Source: Glandiceps talaboti (Eukaryota; Hemichordata; Enteropneusta; Spengelidae). From it: DNA of 64,000 nucleotides. Shown here piece after piece: positions 9,701-19,494 of this stretch. The DNA lies in the NCBI RefSeq assembly GCF_964340395.1, contig NC_135563.1, forward strand, positions 4,619,422 through 4,683,421, read 5' to 3'. How positions within the stretch are numbered: the stretch's first letter is position 1; each line of letters begins with the position of its first letter. The notes beneath the pieces were generated by a model. That model saw only the letters and a program-made list of their open reading frames with translations. It was not told the DNA's origin and made no database searches. A program made the translations under genes and the position numbers.

Positions 9701-11761
9701 ACATTTTTCAGTCCTTCACTGAGTCGACTTACCACCAGCTCTGTAATGTCCCTTCAAACGTAATCGTTTTACTTACCACCAACTCTTAATCTCCCTTAAA
9801 ACCTCGCTGTATCACTTACCACCAACTCTGTAATGTCCCTTAAAACCTTGCCGTTTCACTTACCACCAACTCTGTAATTTCCCTTGAAACCACGTCGTTG
9901 CTTGATACCATCAGAGTGAAACTTCATGTAGACACCACTTTCTACTGTGATCACTGTAGGTATATCATCTCCACAGTATCGACCATACAATGGGGCCAAG
10001 CCTTTACGGCCCTTTCGCACCTCCAAGTAATCCTTCCTTCAAAGCAATATCAAACTAAGAAACTTGTCTGACACATTCTGAGATGAATACTTCATCACAT
10101 GTAAATTGCCAATTTGGGTAGCTGGCTGATATAGTGTGGTTTAGTTGTTCCATAGACATACTGGATAATTACGTCACACTATAGGGATATTTGCTTGTGT
10201 TGCTTGTTATACTATAGATACGTCTATGGTTTGACGATTCTGTAGTCATATTGATCGGTGACGTCACAATAAATATGACGTCACCATATTGTCATTGTTC
10301 AGTGCACTGTCACGTGTTCGACGTTTTAGCAGAGAAAATATAAAATGATGATATATCAAAATTCAAGGTATTCTGAGTAATATGCATGTGTAACTAATAA
10401 CCGAGAAATAAACTTAGAAGAGAATTCAAGAGCGTATGGACTGAATATTTGAACGTTTTGACTTTGCACATTCCGGCATAAGAAACACTATTTTCAGCCA
10501 TAAGTTAAAAGTTAAAGCTTTAAATAATTTTCATGAGCCATTAATCGCTCAAATTCAAAATGAACAATTTGACATGCACGCTCGCGAGCAGATAGACATA
10601 CAGACAGACAAACAAACAGACCGACACATGCAGAAAAGAAAATGAGAAAACAAAAGCAACAACATATGATAAGCATGGGATATTATTACCTGCAGTCTTT
10701 ACTCCTCTCCAGATCAAAATATTAGTAATTACGACAGTTCTGCAGTGGGCACGTCATTCACACGGCTGTAGACACCCCAACAAATCGTCTGTACTATTTC
10801 ACTGGAGGGGGTGGGTCATAGTAAAGAATCAGTGCAAGACAATGAGTAATCAAATTTATACGGTGGGGGGGGGGGGACACTGAAGTGAATTAGACCTTGG
10901 TGTCGTACATGCGCAGTACATGCGCAGATTTCACCTTTTCACGACACAAGCAAAACGAGATATATGAATGTTGCAAGTAGTCAAAATACAGAAGATCGTT
11001 CAGACTCTCAATATTGACGTTCGATGTTGCTTGTCGTAGTCTAGTACTATCCCTCCTCATCGAATGTTTGAGATTTCTCTTTCAACATTGTTTTAATAGA
11101 CCACGTTGTTACGACCCCAGTCTGTGTAATTGGAATGTCATATGTTTTACTCTTACTGTCGAGTTATTTCTGTTGTTGTACTTATTCAAGTGCTAATGTA
11201 TGTGTAATCACCTAATAATCAAACTGTATCAGAACTAGAATCCCACAATTTGACAATTCGTTGAAAACAATTTAAATTAATGGTCTCCACTGTTTGTTCA
11301 CAATATTTACACATATCAAGCCGTACAACACAGAATACAGTCAACGACTAACAAAAGTTGTTAATTTACTGACTCAGTGTTACTTAGAAAAATAAATAAT
11401 GTTTTGGTGTATTTTATCAACGAGCATATAACAGTAAACAAATTACAGACAACTGGATATTGTTCGTACACTGTTTGCGTTTCACATCAACTCAGTGGAA
11501 GGTGTTATCTACGAAACCGATAACCCGAGTTTGACCGATGATACGAACTTACACCTTGGTTATCGGTTTGTCAACGAAATGATATGAATATGTTTACTGA
11601 TGAAGGAAAAAGATATAGGGAAGTTTTTGAAGCAAATATGATATGTTAACATATGTAGGCCACTTGAAAATACAGACATACAACTTACCTGACCCACACC
11701 AAGACAAATTGCTTATTAAAACAATGATGTACGCCAAAGTGAACATTTCAGAATGCTCCAT
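410..11761 (-). CDS. Secreted multi-CUB-domain protein, multi-exon gene, 3' end outside window
   Basis: Gene model built by hand from GT/AG sites and reading phase. Coding exons in transcription order: 11689-11761, 8934-9167, 7901-8044, 2345-2546, 1814-1992, 1273-1446, 410-553. All joins keep frame. The product starts with a signal peptide (about residues 1-24), followed by CUB1 (about 25-150), CUB2 (about 150-277) and CUB3 (about 277-383); the last exon ends in phase 1, so the protein continues to the left of the window. CUB domains are extracellular beta-sandwich binding modules found in developmental proteases, receptors and matrix proteins; no protease, EGF, LDLa or membrane segment is visible here, so the specific role is unknown. 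CUB1 and CUB2 each have the four usual cysteines; CUB3 has none. The half-CUB exon at 9864-10036 is left out of this chain because its phase does not fit. The family call is secure; gene identity is not. Confidence 0.85.
554..1272. other. Intron between the CUB3 half exons
   Basis: AT-rich intron. I see no gene or clear repeat in it. Confidence 0.6.
1273..1446 (-). CDS. CUB3, first-half exon, without cysteines
   Basis: 174 nt, phase 1 at both ends, acceptor TTCAAG. It encodes a degenerate first half: V-K-W-T-G-F-I-E-V-P, G-F-L-V-Y-L-E-F, then I-D-D-H-L-I-M-Y-D-G. The Trp, strand spacing and D-G turn fit CUB, but no cysteine is present. An alternative donor six bases further on (after 1267) would add two residues; 1273 gives more normal loop spacing. 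Confidence 0.75.
1814..1992 (-). CDS. CUB2, second-half exon
   Basis: 179 nt. One base completes a Thr codon, then D-E-Y-V-E-V-R-D-G, S-P-L-I-G-R-F-C (the fourth cysteine), L-F-L-R-L and G-I-G-F-A-V-A-Y. It ends in phase 1 (CAG|GTAGGA). The match to the CUB consensus is very close. Phase and start position match the orphan exon at 9864-10036. Confidence 0.88.
2345..2546 (-). CDS. CUB2, first-half exon
   Basis: 202 nt. The acceptor is TCTAG at 2548-2547 and the donor GTAAGA at 2344. It starts in phase 1 and ends in phase 2. It encodes Q-C-E-Y, G-N-I-T-S-Q-N-Y, D-G-C-I-W-V-I, L-L-Q-F-T-E-F-D-I and D-E-C: three of the four canonical CUB cysteines, with the acidic residues near the last one that often bind calcium in CUB domains. 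Confidence 0.85.
3797..3938. mobile_element. Short palindromic element (hairpin MITE)
   Basis: The two arms, about 65 bp each, are near-perfect inverted copies beginning ATAAACCACCCCCTGGGGA, joined by about 10 bp (gagcgatagc). No coding capacity. Size and structure suit a foldback MITE; a target-site duplication is not obvious. Confidence 0.75.
3982..6612. mobile_element. 2.6-kb non-autonomous TIR element, copy 1
   Basis: Nearly colinear with 32046-34809. The ends are inverted: left AGGGTGAGG... with GTTTCTCATCTCC inside; right GGAGATGAGAAAC ... GCCGCCCT. There is no long conserved frame, so it is probably a non-autonomous DNA transposon. It contains a short internal palindrome around tcagaccactatagag (5017-5050) and a G-rich tract near 4870. 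AGGG...CCCT ends recall several DNA transposon superfamilies, but without a clear target duplication I do not assign one. Confidence 0.75.
7115..7335 (-). CDS. Possible exon of an unknown gene inside the CUB intron
   Basis: An open minus-strand frame of about 75 codons with non-repetitive composition (D-S-E-L-F-E-L-S-E-E-D-F then S-M-R-Q-Y-F). It is followed by a good donor, GAG|GTGAGC, near 7116, and lies in a locally more CpG-rich stretch. I recognise no family, no acceptor is certain, and it may be a transposon-derived fragment or a chance frame. Confidence 0.25.
7901..8044 (-). CDS. CUB1, second-half exon
   Basis: 144 nt, opening with two bases that complete a codon and ending in phase 1 at AAG|GTAAGG. 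It encodes V-A-R-Y-C-G (the fourth cysteine), a hydrophobic L-I-I-T-L-Y strand, and the terminal G-F-E-A-F-Y-Y strand that closes a CUB fold. Its length and phase equal those of the CUB3 second-half exon. Confidence 0.85.
8280..8341. repeat. (CATA)n microsatellite
   Basis: Tetranucleotide array in the intron before the CUB1 second-half exon. Confidence 0.95.
8934..9167 (-). CDS. CUB1, first-half exon
   Basis: 234 nt, phase 1 at both ends, acceptor TTACAG and donor G|GTACGT. It encodes the start of a CUB domain: D-C-F-G, a S-N-F-P stretch matching the usual S-P-N-Y-P, C-E-W-R-I, an R-L-D-F-K-T-F-D strand, a third cysteine (G-L-C-W), and the closing I-I-V-R-N-G turn. It is longer than usual because of an insertion around the third cysteine. 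Confidence 0.85.
9465..9665 (+). repeat. Dispersed repeat family with AATATGGCCG motif, copy 1
   Basis: Shares gccattttacaatc, aatatggccg, ctctatggga and a terminal gatgcattccacct with related copies at 14690-14905 (inverted) and 26335-26560. Non-coding; it sits in an intron of the CUB gene. Confidence 0.55.
9725..9900 (-). repeat. Four 43-44 bp tandem copies of an exon end plus its splice donor
   Basis: The last roughly 35 bases of the half-CUB exon and its donor are followed by three diverged copies. The TTGGTG|GTAAGT-type donor recurs at about 9859, 9815, 9772 and 9728 (c of the plus-strand cttacc), spaced 44, 43 and 44 bp. Each copy keeps an A-A-G-G-G-A type exon tail followed by G-G-T-A-A-G-T. 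Reading past the authentic donor meets TGA at once (G-G-K-stop), so using a downstream donor would truncate the protein. Confidence 0.85.
9864..10036 (-). CDS. Orphan second-half CUB exon in the first intron of the CUB gene
   Basis: This encodes a good C-terminal half of a CUB domain: K-D-Y-L-E-V-R, then Y-G-R-Y-C-G, V-Y-M-K-F-H-S-D-G, then G-F-K-G-N-Y. It ends in phase 1 at a GTAAGT donor (9863-9858). An in-frame TGA lies just upstream, so the exon must start after the AG at 10038-10037, needing a preceding exon that ends in phase 2. The signal-peptide exon ends in phase 1, and I found no matching first-half CUB exon between 10040 and 11688. It may be a relic, an exon used with an unrecognised partner, or a sign that the first CUB has been disrupted. 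Confidence 0.6.
10040..11688. other. First intron of the CUB gene, 5' part
   Basis: I searched this for a first-half CUB exon and found none. A minus-strand stretch near 10690-10742 has an open frame ending in CAG|GTAATA, but its phases fit no neighbour. A G-run lies at about 10864-10876. An inverted repeat with 12-bp arms (aaaccgataacc) spans about 11513-11573. Confidence 0.5.
11689..11761 (-). CDS. First coding exon of the CUB gene: signal peptide
   Basis: The ATG at 11761 (reading down) opens 24 codons plus one base, ending at a strong donor (CAG|GTAAGT). The peptide has a short polar start and a hydrophobic core (FTLAYIIVLI), then a C-G-S region suited to signal peptidase. The exon ends in phase 1. 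Joining it to 8934-9167 gives a GAT codon and a mature protein beginning D-C-F-G, typical of the start of a CUB domain. A second Met at residue 6 could also serve as the start. Confidence 0.75.
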
Positions 11762-12668
11762 GTTTGCTTTGGTTCCACTAATAATAAGGAGATGGTTTTA
11801 TACAGTAAGATGTTGAAGGTTTAGGTGGTCATTTGGAAAACAAAGCAGCACCCATCGTCGACTGTGTCCAAGGTTTCTCACCGATGGTGCGGTGTCGATC
11901 CACATGGAGCATTCAGAGATTGACCTTCTGTTTGCTTGTTGATTGTAACATCGCCTGTTTCCGTTTGATCTGATTGACTGTTGTAATTCTATCGAAAACA
12001 GAAGACATGGCATGACCTATAGCTACTGAACATATACTAGATAGGTATCATTATACAAACAAAACATGCTGCCGAAACTTAACACAGTTCAGGTGAAACC
12101 AAAGAGTCAATTTTCTGAATTGTTTTCAAGATAAAAAAGTGAAAGAAATGTTTTGAAACGTTGTGACATAACTTTTAACTGGGAAAGCGATTAAAAGGGA
12201 AAGTGAAGCTGTTCGTATTTACTCTTCCTCTGCAACATTTCATCACAAAATGCCCTCCAGCTGGATCCTCATAACACAAACACTGTGACACTGTAACACC
12301 GAAGAAGGAAACATGGTATTATAATTTATTGTTTTAACGTCCATTTTTGTTTATTACACAAATTGATTTTTGAATGAGTATATTGAGTGTTTTTCCCCAA
12401 TTAACGTAGGTAGACGTTTTAGCCGTGACTACAATATAAGATTAAGTGATCGAAGATTGTTAATCGAAAAAGATACAATTGTGCTAGACTGAAATGGGTA
12501 ATGGGAGCTCTTTTCGATCGAGCGACTGAAGAGCGCCCACAACGACAAATACGTATAATCTGGATCGAGAGCAAACCTATACAGATATGTACAAACCAGT
12601 TTGTTCTTTTCAATGAATATTGAATTTGTAATATTTATCGGAGAAGACAGGAAGCGTTAATGTTAAGA

Positions 12669-12802
12669 TTATTCATATACATACACACACACATACATAC
12701 ATACATACATACATGTACATACATATATACATACATACACACATGTACATACTGACATGTACATACATACATACATACATACATACATACATACATACAT
12801 AC
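12669..12802. repeat. (ATAC)n microsatellite, left flank of the inverted duplication
   Basis: Imperfect CATA/ACAC array directly outside the left arm of the palindrome. Confidence 0.95.
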
Positions 12803-13133
12803 TCAAATATCTACACATACTACAACGCGTACACTCAATAAGTAAATACACATATGTATTGATGATATTACATTTTACAAACCATATCGATCATACGCAC
12901 TCACTAGTCTGCCACAGGGTACCGCTTATATGATCTGATAATTATCAGATTATCTGATAATTATCACATCATATAGGCGGCGATACAGGGAACTCGGTGT
13001 ATATTACGCAAAGTACCCTGTGGCAGACTAGTGAGTGCGTACGGTCGATATGGTTTGTAAAATGTAATATCATCAATACATATGTGTATTTACTTATTGA
13101 GTGTACGCGTTGTAGTATGTGTAGATATTTGAG
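12803..13133. repeat. Near-perfect inverted duplication with 121-bp arms
   Basis: Arms 12803-12922 and 13013-13133 are reverse complements with about two mismatches. Between them lies a second, inner palindrome (about 12922-12980, around gataattatcagattatc) plus about 32 bp of unmatched sequence. Complementary (ATAC)n and (GTAT)n arrays flank the outer ends, so the symmetry extends into the microsatellites. It could be a foldback element or a template-switch product. Confidence 0.9.
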
Positions 13134-13177
13134 TATGTATGTATGTATGTATGTATGTATGTATGTATGTATGTATG
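13134..13177. repeat. (GTAT)n microsatellite, right flank of the inverted duplication
   Basis: Reverse complement of the left flanking array. Confidence 0.95.
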
Positions 13178-13686
13178 TCTGCGCGCGTGGTGTGTGTGAA
13201 TGCGTGTGTTCTTACATGCTGTGGAGAAGAAAAATGTTTGACTCGCTAATACCATATACGACGGAGTGGCCTACTGCTTGTAACAATTTTAATATTATAA
13301 AAAATAATTTTCCCATTTGAAGAAAAAACGTTTATATTTTGTTTGACACACTAGTACATACTTATTTACTCGTATCAATCGTTTCGACATGCGATTTAGT
13401 CATTCGTTTAGCACGCAATAGAATGCTTCATTCACTAATCAGTTTAAAAAAGGGAATCTTCAGCAAATATGGTGTGGGGGATCAAGCTTGTTGGGTATGT
13501 GTGTATTTGCGAGTCTGCATCATAAAAAACGTCGATGGGAGCAGCAATTCCAATGCTCGACTGCATGGTTGTCAGCAGTGATTTGACTTGATATACAATG
13601 GTAGCAGTGGTGGGATATTGTACCATTGGGATGTGACAGTGGTGCAACGGGATGCAAACATCACAACATAAAGCAAATTTAGATAA

Positions 13687-13790
13687 TGTAATGTAATGTA
13701 AATGTAATGTAAATGTAATGTAATGTAATGTAATGTAATGTAATGTAATGTAATGTAATGTAATGCAGTGCAATGTAATGTGATGTAATG
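13687..13790. repeat. (TAATG)n pentanucleotide array
   Basis: TAATG/AATGT units with some hexamer interruptions. Open frames over it are repeat translations. Confidence 0.95.
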
Positions 13791-14214
13791 AGTCAAAGTA
13801 AAATGTGACCTTCCCCTAATTACATACTTTCTAAAATAAGCGCCCCTATTTTTAAAATGTAGCCCTCTAATTCCCCCGGCCCTCCCCACCTGTTATTACT
13901 GAAGGCTCCCTAAGCTGGAATTGATAGACAATTAATCTATTTCCCAATGACACCAAAGGACACTCTCAGCTTGGATGCTCCATTTTCTCAATGTCACAAA
14001 CAAATGAATGAATCAGCAGTTTTATAGACGATTCCTAAGTGATTGTTTGCTGTCATTGTTAATGAGAGTGAACGTTGACAAACACTATCATTCATGACAC
14101 CTTCTATCCGTTCCTATGGAATGCTTCACACATCAACACAATAAATAACGTACAAGATCGAACCTTTGATTTAATCTTCTCCATTTTTACTTCCTGTAGC
14201 CACGGAAAATACTA

Positions 14215-14340
14215 ATGATCTAAGGGGCCTTGTCACCACAAGTCAATAGATGAGTAGTTACAAATTAAAACCCTTAGGTCAGAAGTATTTTCCAGCTGAA
14301 TGAAGAAAACTATTGGAGAATGATACAATTAAACTGCGTC
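14215..14340 (+). repeat. Dispersed 115-bp repeat, copy A
   Basis: Shares ctaaggggccttgtcac, cttaggtca and the following gagtatt-type segment with 29848-29955. Both copies carry a short inverted pair, ctaag/cttag. Function unknown. Confidence 0.5.
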
Positions 14341-14689
14341 AATATTTATAACCACACCTCAAATATTCATTTATGCAAATGTTAGAGTATTGAGGTCAAA
14401 ATACTAACTGCAAGAGTTGACCCCATTTATTGATCTTAATCACTAATTCTATACATCCCTTTAAAAGTCAGCCTAATAAAGCTAATGTTATCCGTTCCGT
14501 GAACACTGACAAGGTGAAGACATAAAACAAGATTAACTACTTACACACACGATTGATAACCATTTTAGAATTTGTATGAGCTATATATATCAATTAGTTT
14601 GAATAATAACATTGCAGAAATCTATGTGATTAGAATGATACAAAATAACCAAATTGAAGCCAAACATAAAATTGTTAAGGTAGAATGCA

Positions 14690-14905
14690 CCCAGGGACGA
14701 ATTTCACTGAAAAGCAAAATTATTTAAAAATTCTTCAAACCTTGCCCTATGGAAGCTTGCTTTTGGTCGTTTTAAAATACTAGAAGAAATTTAGGAGTAC
14801 ATCGTCCTGTTTTCAATGAAATTGAGAATATTTCATTTTCCCATAGCGCTAACACAGTATTTGGCGGCCATATTAGATTCTGAAGTTGTTTAATTTTGAT
14901 AACAT
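14690..14905 (-). repeat. Dispersed AATATGGCCG repeat, inverted copy
   Basis: The reverse complement carries the tttggcggccatatt motif, the ctatggga motif and the gtgcattctacctt end seen at 9465-9665 and 26335-26560. Confidence 0.5.
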
Positions 14906-16029
14906 TTGGAACTCTATTTAAAATATTTGAACAGTGATCCCCTAATAATTTCCTTGATTTTTCCTTGATTTTAATGAGCGAATGGGTTGGTGTTTGTTTG
15001 AATGACGTAGCAGGAACAGATTAAAGAGTTTACATCCGAGTTTATGTTTCTTGCTAAGCTTATCATAAAGTGTCGAATTTTCGGTTAGGATTTATAAAGT
15101 ATGAGTATATATAGTGCATATAAATAAGCACTTGATTAATAAACCCAGAGTTATTGAAGTAAATCATCAACCTGCGGTCTACAAAAGATAACGATGCACC
15201 ACTCTACTGACTAGGAAGATAGCTGTGTCTTTGCTTCGTTACCCAGTGTCTATATTTGACAGAGTTTTATGTTTGAAGTTCACACGAAGTCATTCATCAA
15301 GTATGTATCATTGTTTGTAATGATTGCAGAACGTGCTTTGGTTTGAAATGGACGTTTGCTTGACGTTGCTCATGTATTATTTATACACCTGTGCTGTCAT
15401 CCTTTGGGGGAATATGTACAAACATATCTTATACACAGGTTATTACAATCCTCACTATGTATTTGTACTGTCTATTTATGTATGTTGATTCATGTACCTT
15501 GGTGGGAAAAGATCTAGAAGTATGAATTTTATATTTTAACCATAGAAATGCGTTATGGAATACTAAAATACGAGTCTGCTGTATCAATGACTATTTTAAC
15601 CACTATTACGCATTTAGTTGCTGTTTTCTGTTGATAATGTTGGCTTAAACCAGGAAATAATCATTATTGCCGCTTTAAGTCACCGTTATTTGGCAGAAAC
15701 ACTTACAATAAATTTACAGTTTTTCGCAAAGATGTTATAATAATATGAAGATGCAATGTTGAATTTGAGATGCATGGAATTCGATGAACATTTGTCTAAT
15801 TACCATGTGCTTCATGATGCAAATAAACATTGTATGACACGGTAGAGTTAAAGCAATTAATATATTCGGGTTTCAGATTATTTTTATTGTCAGTCTAATT
15901 TCAAGCTCTACTTAATTTGAGGGTAATGAGTAATAAAATGTCTTGTAAGGAAACTATGACATTATCTCGGGCCATTATCCCCAGTTTATCTTCCTCAAGA
16001 GAAACAGTCGAATTGAGAACATTATTATC

Positions 16030-16440
16030 CCCACCGGGCAAAGCCTTGAGTGGGCTATAGCAATGACCCAAGACGATGTCAGTCCGTCCATCCATCTGTC
16101 CGTCCGTGCATCCGTCCTTCCTTGGTCAGCCATATCTTTGACATCCACGAATCAATTTCAACCAAACCTGGCACAAATGTCAAACACTACAGGGTGTATA
16201 TGCACGTCACTTAATTGTGCGGCTTTGATATTTGTGACAAAATGGCGACCATATTTGTCCTAAAAATACACTTTTGCCTCTTACCTCCATAACTTTAGTA
16301 CATACAGACACCGATCGCTTTGAATCGTTTCTACACAAAACCAAATACCATATATAGGCACATTTTAATTTGTGTCGGATAAAGGTGAAAAATGCTGTAA
16401 ATGATTGTATCGATTGCTCAAATTGATACATTCAAGTAGA
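16030..16440. repeat. Dispersed repeat with a TCCGTCC-type head
   Basis: Begins with (TCCG/TCCA)n, then cagccatatctttgac, tcaatttcaaccaaac, gggtgtatatgcacgtca and gacaaaatggcgacc. From memory, sequences of this layout recur in many marine invertebrate genomes; no coding capacity. An (AC)n array follows at 16521-16556. Confidence 0.5.
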
Positions 16441-16520
16441 CTTTACTATAAAGTGTGCCACATATTGTTGCACCCACCCGGAGTGTCAAGTATTCATTTA
16501 GTCAAAACCTAGAAATAAGG

Positions 16521-16556
<36 letters not shown>
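16521..16556. repeat. (AC)n microsatellite
   Basis: Dinucleotide array. Confidence 0.95.
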
Positions 16557-16557
<1 letters not shown>

Positions 16558-17636
16558 GGAAGGTTGAATTATTAAGCAAATAAAGCTAATTGATATGCAA
16601 GATTTCTTTATTTGATCCAACCGGTTTTGAGGTAATGATGATATTGAGAAAACTTTGATAATAATAGTACTTATACAATTTATATAGCCATATGTTAAAG
16701 GTAATATTAGGTATGCAAATTGCTATACAATATGTTACAAAAATGTGATAGGGATAAAAATAAACAAAGTCATATATACACATATACAAACTTCACGCCG
16801 TTTTGTTTATCCTCTCGGCGATTGGTAGTGTAATATCCTAATGATGTATTAAAACATTATTTGTTAGCCTTGTACCTGATACCTGCATTGCTGTGATTAG
16901 GAATTCCCTTGATTGAATAGGAGACGTAACTGGCACGCGATTTACAATAGTATTTGTCCCCCAGGGTAAACCAAGCAACTTTAGTGTGCCTTTTTGTGAC
17001 AAGCCAACGGCTTTTAAAGGAATTAAACCATTTCTGTGATAATTTAATTGATTTTCCTAAAAGAAAATTAACTTTTAGTCGCATGTATTGAGTCTTTAAT
17101 CAATGAAATGGGCTCCAACCATACACGCGATATCATAAGACGCAATGTCGACGAGGTAGGATTCTACAGTCGAAGGATAATGATGTGTTCGTGTTTTTTC
17201 CCTTTACGTCTTTGCACGAATGTCGACTTTTTGTCACGATAACTAACGTGCAATATCACGAAAAAGGAAATTGTATAAATTTGATTCAAAACAACAATAT
17301 ACATGATCTTTAGAAATATGCTGAGCTAACTCTGTTGCTGCTAGACAAATGACACTCACGTACAGAACCCACATCAGCGACATCGTGTTCTTTTGAACTC
17401 TGGCTTGCAATCGAGCTTTCTACAAGCTAAACTAACGCAAATGAAGTCACCTATTAAACTCTGGATAAGAAATCGTTTCCAATATTAACTGTCACTGTAA
17501 AGTAAAATGTCAAGCTATAAAGAGCGTTTACAAATAACAAATCTGCAACCATCAAATCATTCTACATACTACAATGGAAACCAGGAAAGTAGAAATAAAA
17601 CGTCATTGACTCGATAAAATCCTTACTAACATTTAT

Positions 17637-17938
17637 TTATTCAGGTAAATTTATTTATTCAGGTAAACCAACGGGCATAAAGCCCATTTACAGGCACCTT
17701 TAAACACTTGTCACCCAAGAAGTCCAGTGAGGGCCATCCCTCATGGGTTCTGTGTTAATGCAGGAGGAAACCGGAGTACCCGGGGAAAACCTGCGTTGTT
17801 CGGTAGAGTCAAACTGAACGACACTCTTCTGACTTTAATACAGCGTGGTAAATTTAATCGAACCCTGAATGGGGTTCGAACCCCGACCGCAGTGGTAAGA
17901 GACAAGCGGTTTAACCACTTGGCCACCGACAACCCGTG
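17637..17938 (-). mobile_element. tRNA-derived SINE
   Basis: On the minus strand the head looks like a tRNA with an A box (GTGGCCAAGTGGTTA, 17926-17912) and a B box (GGGTTCGAACCC, 17883-17872). Its acceptor stem does not pair, so it is not a working tRNA gene. A body follows containing the C-C-C-C-G-G-G-T-A-C-T-C-C-G-G-T-T-T core common to several invertebrate SINEs, and a tail of two TTTACCTGAATAAATAAA-like units. It would be transcribed by RNA polymerase III and mobilised by a partner LINE. No clear target-site duplication was found. Confidence 0.85.
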
Positions 17939-17939
17939 A

Positions 17940-19490
17940 CATTGCTACATTTGTCGTCTGGCGCAACAGAAATCTTAAATAACACCTCTGCTTTTCATCA
18001 GCTGACGTGGCAAACTCTTATCAGCATTGCTACATTTTGTTAGCGTGAGTTACCATTATGTAGCAGATTGTCACCAAATTAGATACATTGTAACAGCGTA
18101 ATTTTTTTCAGGATAATTAAAATGTGCACGTGACAACTGTACTCAAATTATTGTCATGCCAGACGATGTAGCAATGTGAACTAGATTTCTTTTGAACCAG
18201 ACAAAATAGTTTTACGATTTTAGAAAGCACTTTGTCGCTCCAGATGACATACTGTTTCTACTTGCCAGGCTTCCATTGTGTTACAATCACCCAACTTATT
18301 TGTACCTAGAATTAGCGTCTAGAGATACGGTAATAGTATAATCAAAAGCGTTATACCAGTTCGTCATTCATATAGCAAATATCGATCAGGTATGACGTCA
18401 TTAAATTGAATTCTCTCTTTAGGCATAACGAAAAGTTAGTTAATGGAAAAGTATATATTAATAGTTTGGGGATAGTTAATATGAAAAAAACCCTTAATAA
18501 AGTATACCTTATATATTTACTGGATCCACCAGTAGCTGAGATATAACATAAATTCCTTAATAATAATGCTTATTATGTACTAATTGTAAAATGGACCATT
18601 AGCAAATTTCGAGCCGTTTCCCCAAATCGAATCCTAGATTTAAGGAAAATGTGACAACCTTTGTAAACGAAAATACAAAACTGAGTTAACTGATATGCAA
18701 TCCAATCTAAACATCATCATATTGCATTCACGTATAGTTTGATTTTCGTCAAATCAGTAGTGATATTGAGAAAATGATTTCATGATAAACCGAAACCATA
18801 TCCATGCAAATTACCTTATTAAAAAGCGTTCAAAAGAGGTTATCCAACCTCCATACAGAATTCATGTTTAGTATTAAATCGTACAGTAAAAAAGAAAAAA
18901 AAAGAACTTTGTTAAATTATATATAAATTACTGTAATTTATATGCACGGATATCCTACGAAAAGTAAGCAAATTTAGACTAAATTATATAAAATGTATGC
19001 ACTAAAGTTAAATGCACAAGCGGTTTGAAGGTTGTGGTTGTATGGCTGAAATGATTTATGCGAATGCGGATTATGATATTCAATACAGTCAAATTTCACA
19101 CATTGCATTGGTAAATAATATGTAAATGATTGTGATTAGTATGCATGTATTTTTCTAACCAAACCCCAAACTCCCCAGCTGGTCATATCCTCACAGAAAA
19201 TTTTTACCAAACTACATTCTACTACATTTGATCATATCTAAAAGAATATGATTCATCTTATCAATTTTGCCACCTAATTTACATATGTAATCAAGCAAAC
19301 TAGCCAGTAATGCGTATAAGTGCGTCACAGCAATCGTACTTAGAGGATATGGCGTATGTGGTAAGACATATGCCCTAAGTTCTACAGGGTCCTGAGCAAC
19401 CACTAGTTATATATTTCATCTAATAGGTGAATAATATCAATTGTTGCATATGTAGACAAGTCGTGTATATTGGCCACGTTTGGCATAGTT
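17940..19490. other. Intergenic AT-rich sequence
   Basis: No gene, RNA or clear repeat recognised. Confidence 0.55.
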
Positions 19491-19494
19491 GTAC

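Larger units (their letters stand above)
13800..16020. other. Intergenic, apart from the listed repeats
   Basis: AT-rich DNA. No gene recognised outside the two repeat copies listed here. Confidence 0.6.

Noticed and set aside
10060-10185. Minus-strand stretch with S-Y-P-N-W and two cysteines, suggestive of a CUB first half
   Set aside because: The frame ends at a stop before any usable donor and lacks the strands that follow in real CUB domains.
10690-10742. Candidate short CUB exon ending CAG|GTAATA
   Set aside because: Needs phase 2 upstream and leaves phase 1 downstream, fitting neither neighbour; too short for a first-half CUB.
16857-17084. Minus-strand frame with K-W-F-N-S-F-K-S-R-W, weakly like the DNA-binding part of pogo-type transposases
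   Set aside because: The likeness is a single short stretch, with no catalytic domain or inverted ends nearby.
17872-17938. Functional tRNA gene
   Set aside because: A and B boxes are present, but the acceptor stem does not pair and a SINE body and tail follow.
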